Source: Luteibacter pinisoli (GTDB lineage: Bacteria > Pseudomonadota > Gammaproteobacteria > Xanthomonadales > Rhodanobacteraceae). From it: a stretch of DNA of 64,000 nt. Of the stretch, positions 17,763 through 26,038 are shown in pieces. The notes beneath the pieces are model-generated. The model saw only the letters and a program-made list of their open reading frames with translations. It had not been told where the DNA came from and ran no database searches. The DNA is taken from assembly GCF_006385595.1 (NCBI RefSeq), contig NZ_CP041046.1, forward strand, positions 4,286,001 to 4,350,000, given 5' to 3'. The position numbers and the translations under genes were made by a program. Numbering within the stretch: position 1 is the stretch's first letter; every line of letters begins with the position of its first letter.

Positions 17763-17815
17763 CGGGCATCACGTTCGTCACCATTCGGAAAAGTTTGCTG
17801 TCATCGTGACATCCC

Positions 17816-17842
17816 ACGGACATGTCGCATGAACATGTCCGT
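17816..17842. promoter_or_regulatory. Perfect 10-bp inverted repeat upstream of TonB receptor
   Basis: ACGGACATGT (17816-17825) and ACATGTCCGT (17833-17842) form a perfect dyad with a 7-nt spacer. It lies 54 nt after ubiA and 120 nt before the receptor start. It has no T-tract, so an operator is as likely as a terminator. A second small dyad, TGTCA-tcg-TGACA, is at 17799-17811. Confidence 0.45.
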
Positions 17843-17872
17843 CATTGCTGACGCATAAGTTTCAGGGGATCG

Positions 17873-17931
17873 CGTGCCCAGGGAGAGGCCGGCGTGCTGG
17901 CAAACCCCTGCCGGCCGACGGGGTGGGCACG
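17873..17931 (+). other. Structured leader of the TonB receptor mRNA
   Basis: CGTGCCCA (17873-17880) pairs with TGGGCACG (17924-17931), enclosing a second perfect stem GGCCGGC (17887-17893) / GCCGGCC (17910-17916) with a 16-nt loop. It ends 31 nt before the receptor ATG. I could not match it to a known riboswitch; no cobalamin, SAM or TPP consensus is present. Confidence 0.4.
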
Positions 17932-17962
17932 TTCAAGCCCATCCCCGGAGTTCGACCCCCAC

Positions 17963-20455
17963 ATGCGTACCACCCTGCTCAGCCGCGCCCTTCGCGCGGC
18001 GCTCGTCAGCGCGTTCGTTTTTTCCGCCGCGGCCCACGCCCAGGACACGGCACCGGAGAAGAAAGCCACGGATCTCGACAACGTCGTGGTCACCGCCCGC
18101 TCCGGCACGGAGACCCGCACGAAAGCGGAAACCAGCTATTCGATCACCACGATCGACGAGGACCGCCTGCGCATGCAGGCGCCGACCAGCGTCACCGAAG
18201 CGGTGAAGTCCGTGCCCGGCTTCTGGGTGGAATCCTCCGGTGGCGAAGCCTCGGGCAACATCCGCGCCCGCGGCATCCCGGTGGACGGCTACGGCTCGGT
18301 CAACCTGCTGGAAGATGGCATCCCGGTGCAGCACGACCCGGCGCTCGGTTACCTCAACGCGGACCAGGCCTTCCGCCTGGATGAAACCATCGAGCGCGTG
18401 GAAGTGGTGCGCGGCGGCCCGTCGTCCATCTTCTATTCCAACGCGCCAGCCGGCGCGATCAACTTCATTCCGCGCCAGGCCGGCGATACGCCCGAAGGCC
18501 TGGTGAAGTACACGGTGGGCAACTATTCGCTCAACCGCCTGGACTTCTGGTACGGCACGCCGATCGGCTCGGGCTGGAAGCTCGGCGTCGGCGGTTTCTG
18601 GCGCGTGGACGACGGCATCCGCCGCCCGCAGTTCCACGCCGACGACGGCGGCCAGCTGCGCGCGACGCTGTCCAAGCAGCTCGAGCATGGCGACATCAGC
18701 TTCGACGTGAAGCACATGGACGACAAGGTGGCGCTGTACCTCGGCATCCCGATGTACACCGACCCGCACGGCGACATCCGCCCGGCGCCGGGCTTCAACG
18801 GCAACTACGGCACCCTCGCCGGCCCGGAAACCCAGAACCTCGACATGCGCGAGGCCGGTGGTGGCACATACCACTTCGACAACAGCGAAGGCACGCACGT
18901 GAAGCGCACCCAGGTGTCCTTCAAGTTTGACCACGACCTGGGCGACGACTGGAAGCTGGCGGAAGCCATGCGCTACAGCACCACGGATACACAGCGTAAC
19001 GGCGTATTCCCGAACGCGGTGCAGACCGGCGCCTCGCTGATCCAGCAGGACAGCGCCAAGCGCCTCGCGCTCATCCCGGGCGCCACCGCCTTGCAGCTGC
19101 AATACGTCGACCAGCCCAGCCAGGTGTTCAACACCAACGGCCAGAACGGCAACGGCCTGGTCGTTACCGGTGGCATCCGCGGCGTGACCATGCCGGTGAA
19201 CGAGTTCATCAATGACACGCGCCTGCTGCGCAAGTTCGAGTTCGGCGACCAGAGCCACGACGTGACGCTGGGTTATTACCACGCGAACTTCGAACAGGAC
19301 TTCGACCGTTATTCCTCTACCGTGCTGATGGATGTGCGCGACAACGCCCGCCTGCTTGACCTGGTGGGTGTCGACGCCAACGGCAACGTGGTTGGCTCGC
19401 TGACCGACCACGGCTTCTACGGCTACGGCTACGAGTGGGAACACGCCAGCGGCAAGTCGAACACCAATGCCGTCTACCTCTCGGACGAATGGCAAGTGAC
19501 CCCGGAACTGCGCATCGACGGCGGCGCGCGCTGGGAGAAGGTGTCCGTGCAGGGCTACACGGAAGGCAAGGCCACCGTGGACCTGGGCGGCTCGCCGGCC
19601 GCGGCCAAGGTGCTCACCGGCAACGGCCAGTACGCGCACTACGACCAGAGCTTCGACAAGACCGGCTGGACGCTGGGCGCCAACTGGCAGTTTTCGGCGC
19701 GCCAGGGCCTGTTTGCCCGATGGACGTCCACCTTCCGCCTGCCCAACCTCAGCAGCTACATCACCAGCCCCACGGCCACGCCGATCATCCAGACGATGGA
19801 CCTGGGCGAAGCCGGCTGGAAGTACAGCGATCGCTTCCTCGACCTGTACGCCACTGCGTTCTATACCAAGTACAACAACGTCAGCTTCTCGAACTACGTG
19901 TTCAACCGCGACACGAATACCTCCACGCCGCAGACCGGCTATGCCGACACCAAGACCACGGGCCTGGAGCTTGAAGGCACGGCGTACCCGAGCAAGTGGT
20001 TCGACGTGCAGTTCAACGCTACGCTGCAGGATCCGAAGTACAAGGGCCTGCGCTACACGGAAGTGGTCAACAACGCCCCGGTGCTGCGTGACTACGAGGA
20101 CAACCAGCTGATCCGCGTACCGAAGGTGAGCTACCGCATCGTGCCGGGCGTGAACCTGCTGGATAACCGCCTGCGCCTGCAGGTCTCGTATGAGCACGAA
20201 GGCCAGCGTTATGTCGACACCGCCAACTCGGTGCGCCTGCCGGCTTACCACGTGGTGAACTTCAGCGCCCGCTACGACGCCACCCAGCAGCTGTCGCTGT
20301 ACCTGTATGCCGACAACCTGTTCAACTCGCTGGGCCTCACCGAGGGCAACCCGCGCGCGGGTGAGCTGGCCAGCTCGGACGTCGGCGCCACCACCTTTAT
20401 CGCGCGCCCGATCCTGGGCCGTTCGTTCCGCGCTGCCGCGATGTACCGTTTCTGA
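17963..20455 (+). CDS. TonB-dependent outer membrane receptor
   Basis: An 830-aa beta-barrel transporter energised by TonB/ExbBD. It has a signal peptide (residues 1-29, AHAQD), a TonB-box-like stretch LDNVVVTAR, the plug domain (IRARGIPVDGYGSVNLLEDGIP, IERVEVVRGGPSSIFYSNAPAGAINF) and a barrel closing in YRF. The ATG at 17963 gives the signal peptide; in-frame sequence upstream is not coding-like. Its TGA overlaps the ATG of the CehA-like hydrolase by 1 nt, so the two proteins are co-translated and probably act on the same compound: import across the outer membrane plus periplasmic hydrolysis. The substrate is unknown. Confidence 0.95.
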   Translation: MRTTLLSRALRAALVSAFVFSAAAHAQDTAPEKKATDLDNVVVTARSGTETRTKAETSYSITTIDEDRLRMQAPTSVTEAVKSVPGFWVESSGGEASGNIRARGIPVDGYGSVNLLEDGIPVQHDPALGYLNADQAFRLDETIERVEVVRGGPSSIFYSNAPAGAINFIPRQAGDTPEGLVKYTVGNYSLNRLDFWYGTPIGSGWKLGVGGFWRVDDGIRRPQFHADDGGQLRATLSKQLEHGDISFDVKHMDDKVALYLGIPMYTDPHGDIRPAPGFNGNYGTLAGPETQNLDMREAGGGTYHFDNSEGTHVKRTQVSFKFDHDLGDDWKLAEAMRYSTTDTQRNGVFPNAVQTGASLIQQDSAKRLALIPGATALQLQYVDQPSQVFNTNGQNGNGLVVTGGIRGVTMPVNEFINDTRLLRKFEFGDQSHDVTLGYYHANFEQDFDRYSSTVLMDVRDNARLLDLVGVDANGNVVGSLTDHGFYGYGYEWEHASGKSNTNAVYLSDEWQVTPELRIDGGARWEKVSVQGYTEGKATVDLGGSPAAAKVLTGNGQYAHYDQSFDKTGWTLGANWQFSARQGLFARWTSTFRLPNLSSYITSPTATPIIQTMDLGEAGWKYSDRFLDLYATAFYTKYNNVSFSNYVFNRDTNTSTPQTGYADTKTTGLELEGTAYPSKWFDVQFNATLQDPKYKGLRYTEVVNNAPVLRDYEDNQLIRVPKVSYRIVPGVNLLDNRLRLQVSYEHEGQRYVDTANSVRLPAYHVVNFSARYDATQQLSLYLYADNLFNSLGLTEGNPRAGELASSDVGATTFIARPILGRSFRAAAMYRF

Positions 20456-21945
20456 TGCGCGGGCTGATCACCGCCCTGCTCCTTGCCTGCACCTCCGCGG
20501 CCACGCTGGCCACGGAGCGCGCACCGGACGTCGTCCTGCACGGCGACCTCACCGGCAAGGACATCCACACCTACCGCGAGGTGCCGTTCGACGTCCCGGC
20601 TGGGACCCGGCGCATCACCATCGACGTGACCTACACCGGGCGCGAACAGCGCACCACGATCGACCTGGGCCTGCTCGGCCCGGATGGATTCGCGGAACAG
20701 GACGGCTTCCGTGGCTGGAGCGGCGGCAGCAAGCGTCGCTTCACCGTGTCGGCCACGGATGCCACGGCCTCCTTCCTGCCTGGCGCGATCCACGCGGGGC
20801 GCTGGAAGCTCCTGCTCGGCATCCCGAATATCCGGCCGACGTCGACAGCCGAGTTCACCGCCGATGTGTGGTTCTCGGGCGATGACGAAGGCTTCGGCCC
20901 GGAGCACGGCCTTTCCCCGCCGCTGAAGGTGGCCGATGGCTGGTACCGCGGCGACCTGCACATGCACACCGCGCACAGCGATGGCGGCTGCCTCAACCAC
21001 GGCGGCACGGCCAAGGTGCCCTGCCCGTTGTTCCTCACCACCGAATCGGCCGCGAAGCGCGGGCTGGATTTCATCGCCATCTCCGAACACAACACCATGT
21101 CGCAGGTGTCGGAGATGCGTGAGCTCCAGCCTTACTACGACACCATGCTGATGATCCCCGCGCGCGAGATCACCACGTTCGAGGGCCACGCCAACCTGTT
21201 CGGCGTCGCGCGGCCGCTCGATTTCCGCGTTGGCAGCGCCACGGTGCCGGACTGGAACGCGCTGACGGCCGATGTCGCCAGCGCACACGGCCTGATCTCG
21301 ATCAACCACCCGCGGCGCCCGAACGACGAGACCTGCATGGGCTGCGGCTTCACGCCGAAGAAGCCCGTGGATATGCACGGCTTCCAGGCGATCGAAGCGA
21401 TCAACGGCCGCGATACCGAACGCAAGGACACCGGCATTCCCTTCTGGGAAGCGCAGCTCAACCAGGGCGTGCACATCACCGGCATCGGCGGCGGCGACAG
21501 CCACGACGGCAGCGACGGTGCGCGTGACGAGTTCGCCGGGGTGATCGGCACGCCGACCACCGTGGTGCATGCGCGCGAGCTATCGATGGAAGGCATCCTC
21601 GACGGCATCCGCGCCGGGCACGTGTTCGTCGATGCGGAAGGCACGAAGGACCGCATGCTGGATGTCACGGCGACGACGGGTGATGCGTCGGCACACATGG
21701 GCGATGCGCTGAAGACCGCGAAGGGCGGCAAGGTGCACGTGGCCGTCAGCACCGCGGGCGTGGCCGGCGCGCAGGTCGTGATGACCGTCGATGGAAAGCG
21801 CAAGGCGACCCAGCCCCTCGGCACCGATGGCGCAGCCGCCTTCGACTGGAAGGCGGACACCGCGCAGCATTGGCTACGCATCGATGTACGCGCCGCTGAC
21901 GGCAAGCTGCTCCTTCTCGGCAATCCCGTCTACGTCGGCCCGTAA
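20455..21945 (+). CDS. Secreted CehA/McbA-family metallohydrolase (PHP domain)
   Basis: A 496-aa exported protein with a signal peptide (residues 1-20), an N-terminal beta-sandwich (residues about 25-150) and a PHP-type metal-dependent hydrolase domain. Metal ligands appear in DLHMHTAHSDG, ISEHN, GHANLFG, INHPRRP and GGGDSHDG. CehA/McbA relatives include carbaryl hydrolase, and PHP domains cleave phosphoesters; the real substrate here is not predictable. The start overlaps the TonB receptor stop (TGATG), which indicates translational coupling. A convergent comF gene ends 4 nt after its stop. Confidence 0.9.
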   Translation: MRGLITALLLACTSAATLATERAPDVVLHGDLTGKDIHTYREVPFDVPAGTRRITIDVTYTGREQRTTIDLGLLGPDGFAEQDGFRGWSGGSKRRFTVSATDATASFLPGAIHAGRWKLLLGIPNIRPTSTAEFTADVWFSGDDEGFGPEHGLSPPLKVADGWYRGDLHMHTAHSDGGCLNHGGTAKVPCPLFLTTESAAKRGLDFIAISEHNTMSQVSEMRELQPYYDTMLMIPAREITTFEGHANLFGVARPLDFRVGSATVPDWNALTADVASAHGLISINHPRRPNDETCMGCGFTPKKPVDMHGFQAIEAINGRDTERKDTGIPFWEAQLNQGVHITGIGGGDSHDGSDGARDEFAGVIGTPTTVVHARELSMEGILDGIRAGHVFVDAEGTKDRMLDVTATTGDASAHMGDALKTAKGGKVHVAVSTAGVAGAQVVMTVDGKRKATQPLGTDGAAAFDWKADTAQHWLRIDVRAADGKLLLLGNPVYVGP

Positions 21946-21949
21946 GGTT

Positions 21950-22672
21950 CTACGGCGCGGCCGCCTTGAAGCCGGGCTTGGGCGTGCGGGCCAGTGCCCA
22001 GACATCCACGCGCTCCACGCCGGCTTCAAGCAATGCCAGCGTGCAGGCTTCAAGCGTCGCGCCGGTGGTCATCACATCGTCCACCACCGCGACGTGGCGT
22101 GCCGCCGGCACGCCACGCACGACGAACGCGCCACGCACGTTCCTCGCGCGCTCCTCGGCATCCAGCTCGCTCTGCGCCTCGGTCACCCGCGTGCGCTCCA
22201 GCAGCCGCGGCTGCAACGCGACGCCGAGGTGTCGCGCCAGCGGCCGGGCGAGTTCCAGCGACTGGTTGAAGCCACGCTCGCGCAGGCGCGCCGCATGCAA
22301 CGGCACGGGCACGATCAGGTCCGGTAACGCCGGCGGCGGCCCCGCGGCGATCCACCGACGCGCCAGCACCTTGCCCGCCACCAGGTTGCCGCCGAACTTG
22401 AAGCGTGTTTCAAGAAGGTCCAGCGGCCACGCGTAGCGGAACGGCACCCACACCGATCGCCAGGGCCGCGGGCCTTTCATGCATTCACCGCATAGCTCGG
22501 CCGTGCGCGCCAGGGGCAGCGCGCAACCGCGGCAGTGATAGGTGTTGGGCGCCAGTGACGCTGCGCAGCCCGCGCAGAGCTCGATGCCATCGTGGCCGGC
22601 ACTGCCGCACAGGAGGCAGCGGGGTGGCATGAGGAACTGGCCCAGGCGGGCCAGCCAGGGGAATGCGTCCAT
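21950..22672 (-). CDS. comF: ComF family phosphoribosyltransferase-like protein
   Basis: A 240-aa protein with an N-terminal double zinc finger (CLLCG, CAGC, CRGC, CGEC within the first 65 residues) and a C-terminal type I phosphoribosyltransferase fold with the PRPP loop VAVVDDVMTTGATL. ComF proteins take part in DNA uptake in competent bacteria, where they are thought to act in the cytoplasm with the import machinery. It stands alone, convergent with the CehA-like gene. Confidence 0.92.
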   Translation of the reverse strand: MDAFPWLARLGQFLMPPRCLLCGSAGHDGIELCAGCAASLAPNTYHCRGCALPLARTAELCGECMKGPRPWRSVWVPFRYAWPLDLLETRFKFGGNLVAGKVLARRWIAAGPPPALPDLIVPVPLHAARLRERGFNQSLELARPLARHLGVALQPRLLERTRVTEAQSELDAEERARNVRGAFVVRGVPAARHVAVVDDVMTTGATLEACTLALLEAGVERVDVWALARTPKPGFKAAAP

Positions 22673-22692
22673 GCATCCGATCCAGTGGGGAG

Positions 22693-22902
22693 TCAGTTAT
22701 TCGGGCGGTACATCGCCGCGTCGACGATCGACCACAGGTGGATGATCCAGCCCAGCCACACGATCCACAGCACGGCGGCGAGGACAAACATGATCAGCGC
22801 CTTGAAGACGCGGCCCTGCACCAGCTGGCCCAGGCCGGGGATGAAGAAGCTGCACACCGCGGCGATGACGTTGCCGGCACTGCCCTGTCCTGCTGCACTC
22901 AT
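22693..22902 (-). CDS. Small TM2-like membrane protein
   Basis: A 69-aa protein with two hydrophobic segments (ALIMFVLAAVLWIVW and the FFIPGLGQL region) and the TM2-like pattern SFFIPGLGQLVQGR ... WSIVDAAMY. The ATG at 22902 follows a perfect AAGGAG at 8-nt spacing; a GTG nine nt upstream is less likely. It lies just upstream of comF on the same strand with 20 nt between them, so the two may be co-transcribed. The function of these domains is unknown. Confidence 0.85.
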   Translation of the reverse strand: MSAAGQGSAGNVIAAVCSFFIPGLGQLVQGRVFKALIMFVLAAVLWIVWLGWIIHLWSIVDAAMYRPNN

Positions 22903-22959
22903 GGGGAACACTCCTTGGGGGGAACGGCTCCATCGTACGGCAGGGCGGGGAATTCGACG

Positions 22960-22989
22960 GTAAACTCACGGCATACCGTTAAGGTTGAC
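22960..22989. promoter_or_regulatory. BirA-like biotin operator upstream of bioB
   Basis: Half-sites GTAAAC (22960-22965) and GTTGAC (22984-22989) are separated by exactly 18 nt, the same geometry as the E. coli bio operator (GTAAAC-N18-GTTTAC). The right half extends to AGGTTGACA, one base off AGGTTTACA. TTGACA inside it (22985-22990) can serve as -35 box of the bio operon with a weak -10 (GACACT, 23008-23013). Confidence 0.6.
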
Positions 22990-23037
22990 AGTGCCGGGGC
23001 GGGCGCCGACACTTCGCCGCTTCGCCAGGAGCCCTCC

Positions 23038-24045
23038 ATGACCGCAGCCCTTCGCCACGACTGGACCCTCGCCGAGGTAGAACACCTGTTCGCCTTGCCG
23101 TTCAACGACCTGTTGTTCCAGGCCCAGACGGCGCACCGGCAGTACCACGACCCCAATGCCGTGCAGGTTTCCACCTTGCTGTCGATCAAGACCGGCGGCT
23201 GCCCGGAGGATTGCGCCTACTGCCCGCAGGCCGCCCGCTACGCCACGGGGGTGAAGGCCGAGAAGCTGATGAGCGTGGAAGCCGTGCTCGCCCGGGCCCA
23301 GGCGGCCAAGGATGCCGGCGCCAGCCGCTTCTGCATGGGCGCCGCCTGGCGTGCACCGAAAGACCGCGATGTCGCCAAGGTGGCCGAGATCGTCAGCGCG
23401 GTGAAGGGCCTGGGCCTGCAGACCTGCGCGACGCTGGGCATGCTCACCGGCCCCCAGGCGGACACGCTGAAGTCGGCCGGCCTCGACTTCTACAACCACA
23501 ATCTCGACACCTCGCCGGATTTCTACGGCGAGATTATCCACACCCGCGATTACCAGGACCGCCTGGACACCCTGGAAAACGTGCGCCACGCCGGCATGAA
23601 GACCTGCTGCGGCGGCATCGTCGGCATGGGTGAATCGCGCTCGCAGCGCGCGGGCCTGCTGAAGACCCTGGCCAACCTGCCGGAACACCCGGAGTCGGTG
23701 CCGATCAACCGCCTGGTCCAGGTGGCCGGTACGCCGCTGCATGGCACCGAGGCGCTGGATCCGTTCGAGTTCGTGCGCAGCATTGCCGTGGCGCGCATCC
23801 TGATGCCGGCCTCCGTGGTGCGCCTCTCGGCCGGCCGCGAGACCATGGACGACGCGCTGCAGGCCCTGTGCTTCGCCGCCGGCGCCAACTCCATCTTCTA
23901 CGGCGAGAAGTTGCTGACCACCGGCAACCCGGACGTCGAGCACGACCGTCGCCTGTTCGAGCGCCTGGGCCTGAAGCCCATGGAAGTCGAGTTCGAGCCG
24001 GGCACGGTGCACGCCGACATCGTCGAACCCGCCGACGCGGCGTGA
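23038..24045 (+). CDS. bioB: Biotin synthase
   Basis: A 335-aa radical SAM enzyme that inserts sulfur into dethiobiotin. The SAM cluster motif CPEDCAYC follows SIKTGG, and the residues lining the [2Fe-2S] cluster are in the expected places (CATLGM, KTCCGGIVGMGE, LSAGR). The ATG at 23038 is preceded by AGGAG at 6 nt. It is the first gene of bioB-bioF-trhO-bioH-bioC, and its stop overlaps the GTG start of bioF (GTGA). A BirA-like operator lies about 50 nt upstream. Confidence 0.97.
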   Translation: MTAALRHDWTLAEVEHLFALPFNDLLFQAQTAHRQYHDPNAVQVSTLLSIKTGGCPEDCAYCPQAARYATGVKAEKLMSVEAVLARAQAAKDAGASRFCMGAAWRAPKDRDVAKVAEIVSAVKGLGLQTCATLGMLTGPQADTLKSAGLDFYNHNLDTSPDFYGEIIHTRDYQDRLDTLENVRHAGMKTCCGGIVGMGESRSQRAGLLKTLANLPEHPESVPINRLVQVAGTPLHGTEALDPFEFVRSIAVARILMPASVVRLSAGRETMDDALQALCFAAGANSIFYGEKLLTTGNPDVEHDRRLFERLGLKPMEVEFEPGTVHADIVEPADAA

Positions 24046-25259
24046 GCGCCCGGCCGGACCTGCGCCTGCGCCTTGCCGCCGCGCACGCCCAGCGCGAGCG
24101 CGAGGGGCTGCTGCGCCGCGTGCGCACCTGCGAGATGCTGCCCGGCGGCCGGCGCATGGTCGGCGGCCGGGTCCTCGCGGACTTCTGCGGCAACGACTAC
24201 CTCGGGCTGGCCAGCCATCGCGAGCTGGTGGCAGCACTGACCCGTGCCGCGGCGTCCGAGGGCGTGGGCACAGGAGCGGCGCACCTGGTCTCCGGCCACC
24301 GCGGCGAACATGCCGCCCTCGAGGAAGAGCTGGCCGACTGGACCGGCCGCCAGCGCGCCGTGCTGTTCTCCACCGGCGTGATGGCCAACCTGGGGGCGCT
24401 GCAGGCCTTGCTGGGCGCGGGCGCCATGCCGGCGCGCGACACCGCGCTCTGCGTGCAGGACAAGCTCAACCACGCCAGCCTGATCGACGGCGCGCAGCTG
24501 GCCGGCGCCGAGCTGCGCCGCTATCCGCATGCCGACGTGGCCGGTGCGGCACGCCAGCTCGAGGCGCGTCCGGACCTCCCGGCCCTGCTCGCCACCGATG
24601 GCGTGTTCAGCATGGACGGTGACATCGCCCGGCTGCCGGCGCTCGCCGCCCTGTGCCGTGAGCGCAACGCGCTGCTCTATGTCGACGATGCCCACGGGCT
24701 GGGCGTCGTCGGACCGCAGGGCGCCGGCGCCGTGGCGGCGGCAGGCCTGGGCAGCGGCGAGGCGCACGTGCTGATGGGCACGCTGGGCAAGGCCCTGGGC
24801 TGTGCCGGTGCCTTCGTGGCCGGCGACGCCGACCTGATGGACGCGATCGTCCAGTTCGCCCGCCCCTACATCTATACGACGGCGATGCCGGCCGCGATGG
24901 CCGCGGCCACCCGGGCCGCACTGCGCCTGGTCCGCGAGGACACGGAAGGCCGCCGCGAGCGGCTGGCCGCCAATATCGCCCGGTTCCGGGCCGGCGCGAC
25001 CCAGCTCGGCCTGCCGCTGATGCCCTCCGACACCGCCATCCAGCCTGTGCTGCTGGGCGAGACCGGCACGGCCCTGGCCGCCGCGCGGGCGCTCGAGCGG
25101 GCCGGCTTCCTGGTTGTCGCCATCCGCCCGCCCACCGTGCCCCGGGGCGGCGCCCGCCTGCGCATCACCCTCTCCGCCACCCATACGGCCGAGCGGATCG
25201 ATGCCCTGCTGGCCGCCCTGGCCCGGATACACCTGCCGGTGCAGGCCCTCGCCGTATAA
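24042..25259 (+). CDS. bioF: 8-amino-7-oxononanoate synthase
   Basis: A 405-aa PLP enzyme of the alpha-oxoamine synthase family that condenses pimeloyl-ACP with alanine. Signatures are GNDYLGLASH, the aspartate region DDAHGLGVVG, and the PLP lysine in GTLGKALGCAG. The start is GTG 24042 overlapping the bioB stop; the frame is open further upstream but that part lies in bioB. The stop TAA is part of TATAAT, a possible -10 box for trhO. Confidence 0.95.
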   Translation: MSARPDLRLRLAAAHAQREREGLLRRVRTCEMLPGGRRMVGGRVLADFCGNDYLGLASHRELVAALTRAAASEGVGTGAAHLVSGHRGEHAALEEELADWTGRQRAVLFSTGVMANLGALQALLGAGAMPARDTALCVQDKLNHASLIDGAQLAGAELRRYPHADVAGAARQLEARPDLPALLATDGVFSMDGDIARLPALAALCRERNALLYVDDAHGLGVVGPQGAGAVAAAGLGSGEAHVLMGTLGKALGCAGAFVAGDADLMDAIVQFARPYIYTTAMPAAMAAATRAALRLVREDTEGRRERLAANIARFRAGATQLGLPLMPSDTAIQPVLLGETGTALAAARALERAGFLVVAIRPPTVPRGGARLRITLSATHTAERIDALLAALARIHLPVQALAV

Positions 25260-25260
25260 T
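25255..25260 (+). promoter_or_regulatory. Possible -10 box for trhO
   Basis: A perfect TATAAT overlaps the bioF stop codon, about 29 nt before the trhO ATG. No good -35 hexamer lies 16-18 nt upstream, so promoter activity is uncertain. Confidence 0.3.
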
Positions 25261-25288
25261 GGGCGGCCCCGCGCCTCACCCCATGCCC

Positions 25289-26038
25289 ATGTCGATCCTC
25301 AATATTTCCGCCTACAAGTTCGTCGGCCTCGACGACCTCGCCGCCTTGCGCGAGCGGATCGTGGCGCGCTGCGAGGCGCTGGCACTGAAGGGAACGATCC
25401 TGCTGGCACCCGAGGGCATCAACCTGTTCCTTGCCGCACCGCGCGAGGCGGTGGATGCGTTCATGGCGTGGCTGCACGAGGATCCGCGGTTCGCCGACAT
25501 CGCGCCGAAAGAGAGCTGGTCCGAGGACGTGCCGTTCGGCCGCATGCGCGTGCGCCTGAAGAAAGAAATCATCACCATGCATGCCCCGTCCATTCGCCCC
25601 GAGGCCGGCCGCGCGCCGCACGTGCCCGCGCGCGACCTGCGCCGCTGGCTCGACCAGGGCCATGACGACGACGGCCGCGCCGTGGTGCTGCTGGATACGC
25701 GCAACGATTACGAAGTGGCCGCCGGGACGTTTGAGAACACCGTGGACTACGGCCTCGCCAGCTTCACCGGCTTTCCCGAAGCGGTGGCCGCGGATCGCGC
25801 GCGCTTCGAAGGCAAGACGGTGGTCTCGTTCTGCACCGGTGGCATCCGTTGCGAGAAGGCCGCGATCCACATGCGTGATATCGGCATCGACCACGTGTAC
25901 CAGCTCGAAGGCGGCATCCTGAAGTATTTCGAGGAAGTGGGCGGCGCGCACTGGCGTGGCGACTGCTTCGTCTTCGACGGCCGTGGCGCCGTCGATCCCG
26001 CGCTCGCCCCCAGCGACGCCCCAGGCGACGACGCGTGA
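25289..26038 (+). CDS. trhO: tRNA uridine(34) hydroxylase (rhodanese domain)
   Basis: A 249-aa protein of the YceA/TrhO family, which hydroxylates U34 of tRNAs using prephenate (known for family members). It has the N-terminal ferredoxin-like part (KGTILLAPEGINLF, VPFGRMRVRLKKEI) and the rhodanese domain with active-site cysteine in FCTGGIRCEKAA. I prefer the ATG at 25289, which begins MSILNISAYKF as in relatives; ATGs at 25259 and 25283 are in frame. It is sandwiched between bioF and bioH and its stop overlaps the bioH start by 4 nt. No link of TrhO to biotin is known to me. Confidence 0.92.
   Translation: MSILNISAYKFVGLDDLAALRERIVARCEALALKGTILLAPEGINLFLAAPREAVDAFMAWLHEDPRFADIAPKESWSEDVPFGRMRVRLKKEIITMHAPSIRPEAGRAPHVPARDLRRWLDQGHDDDGRAVVLLDTRNDYEVAAGTFENTVDYGLASFTGFPEAVAADRARFEGKTVVSFCTGGIRCEKAAIHMRDIGIDHVYQLEGGILKYFEEVGGAHWRGDCFVFDGRGAVDPALAPSDAPGDDA

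Noticed and set aside
17796..17842. Pho box upstream of the TonB receptor
   Set aside because: A CTGTCAT half-site is present, but the second repeat at 11-nt phase is missing.
17861..17962. Cobalamin, SAM or TPP riboswitch upstream of the TonB receptor
   Set aside because: The region is structured, but none of the conserved core boxes I know could be found; reported only as unassigned structure.
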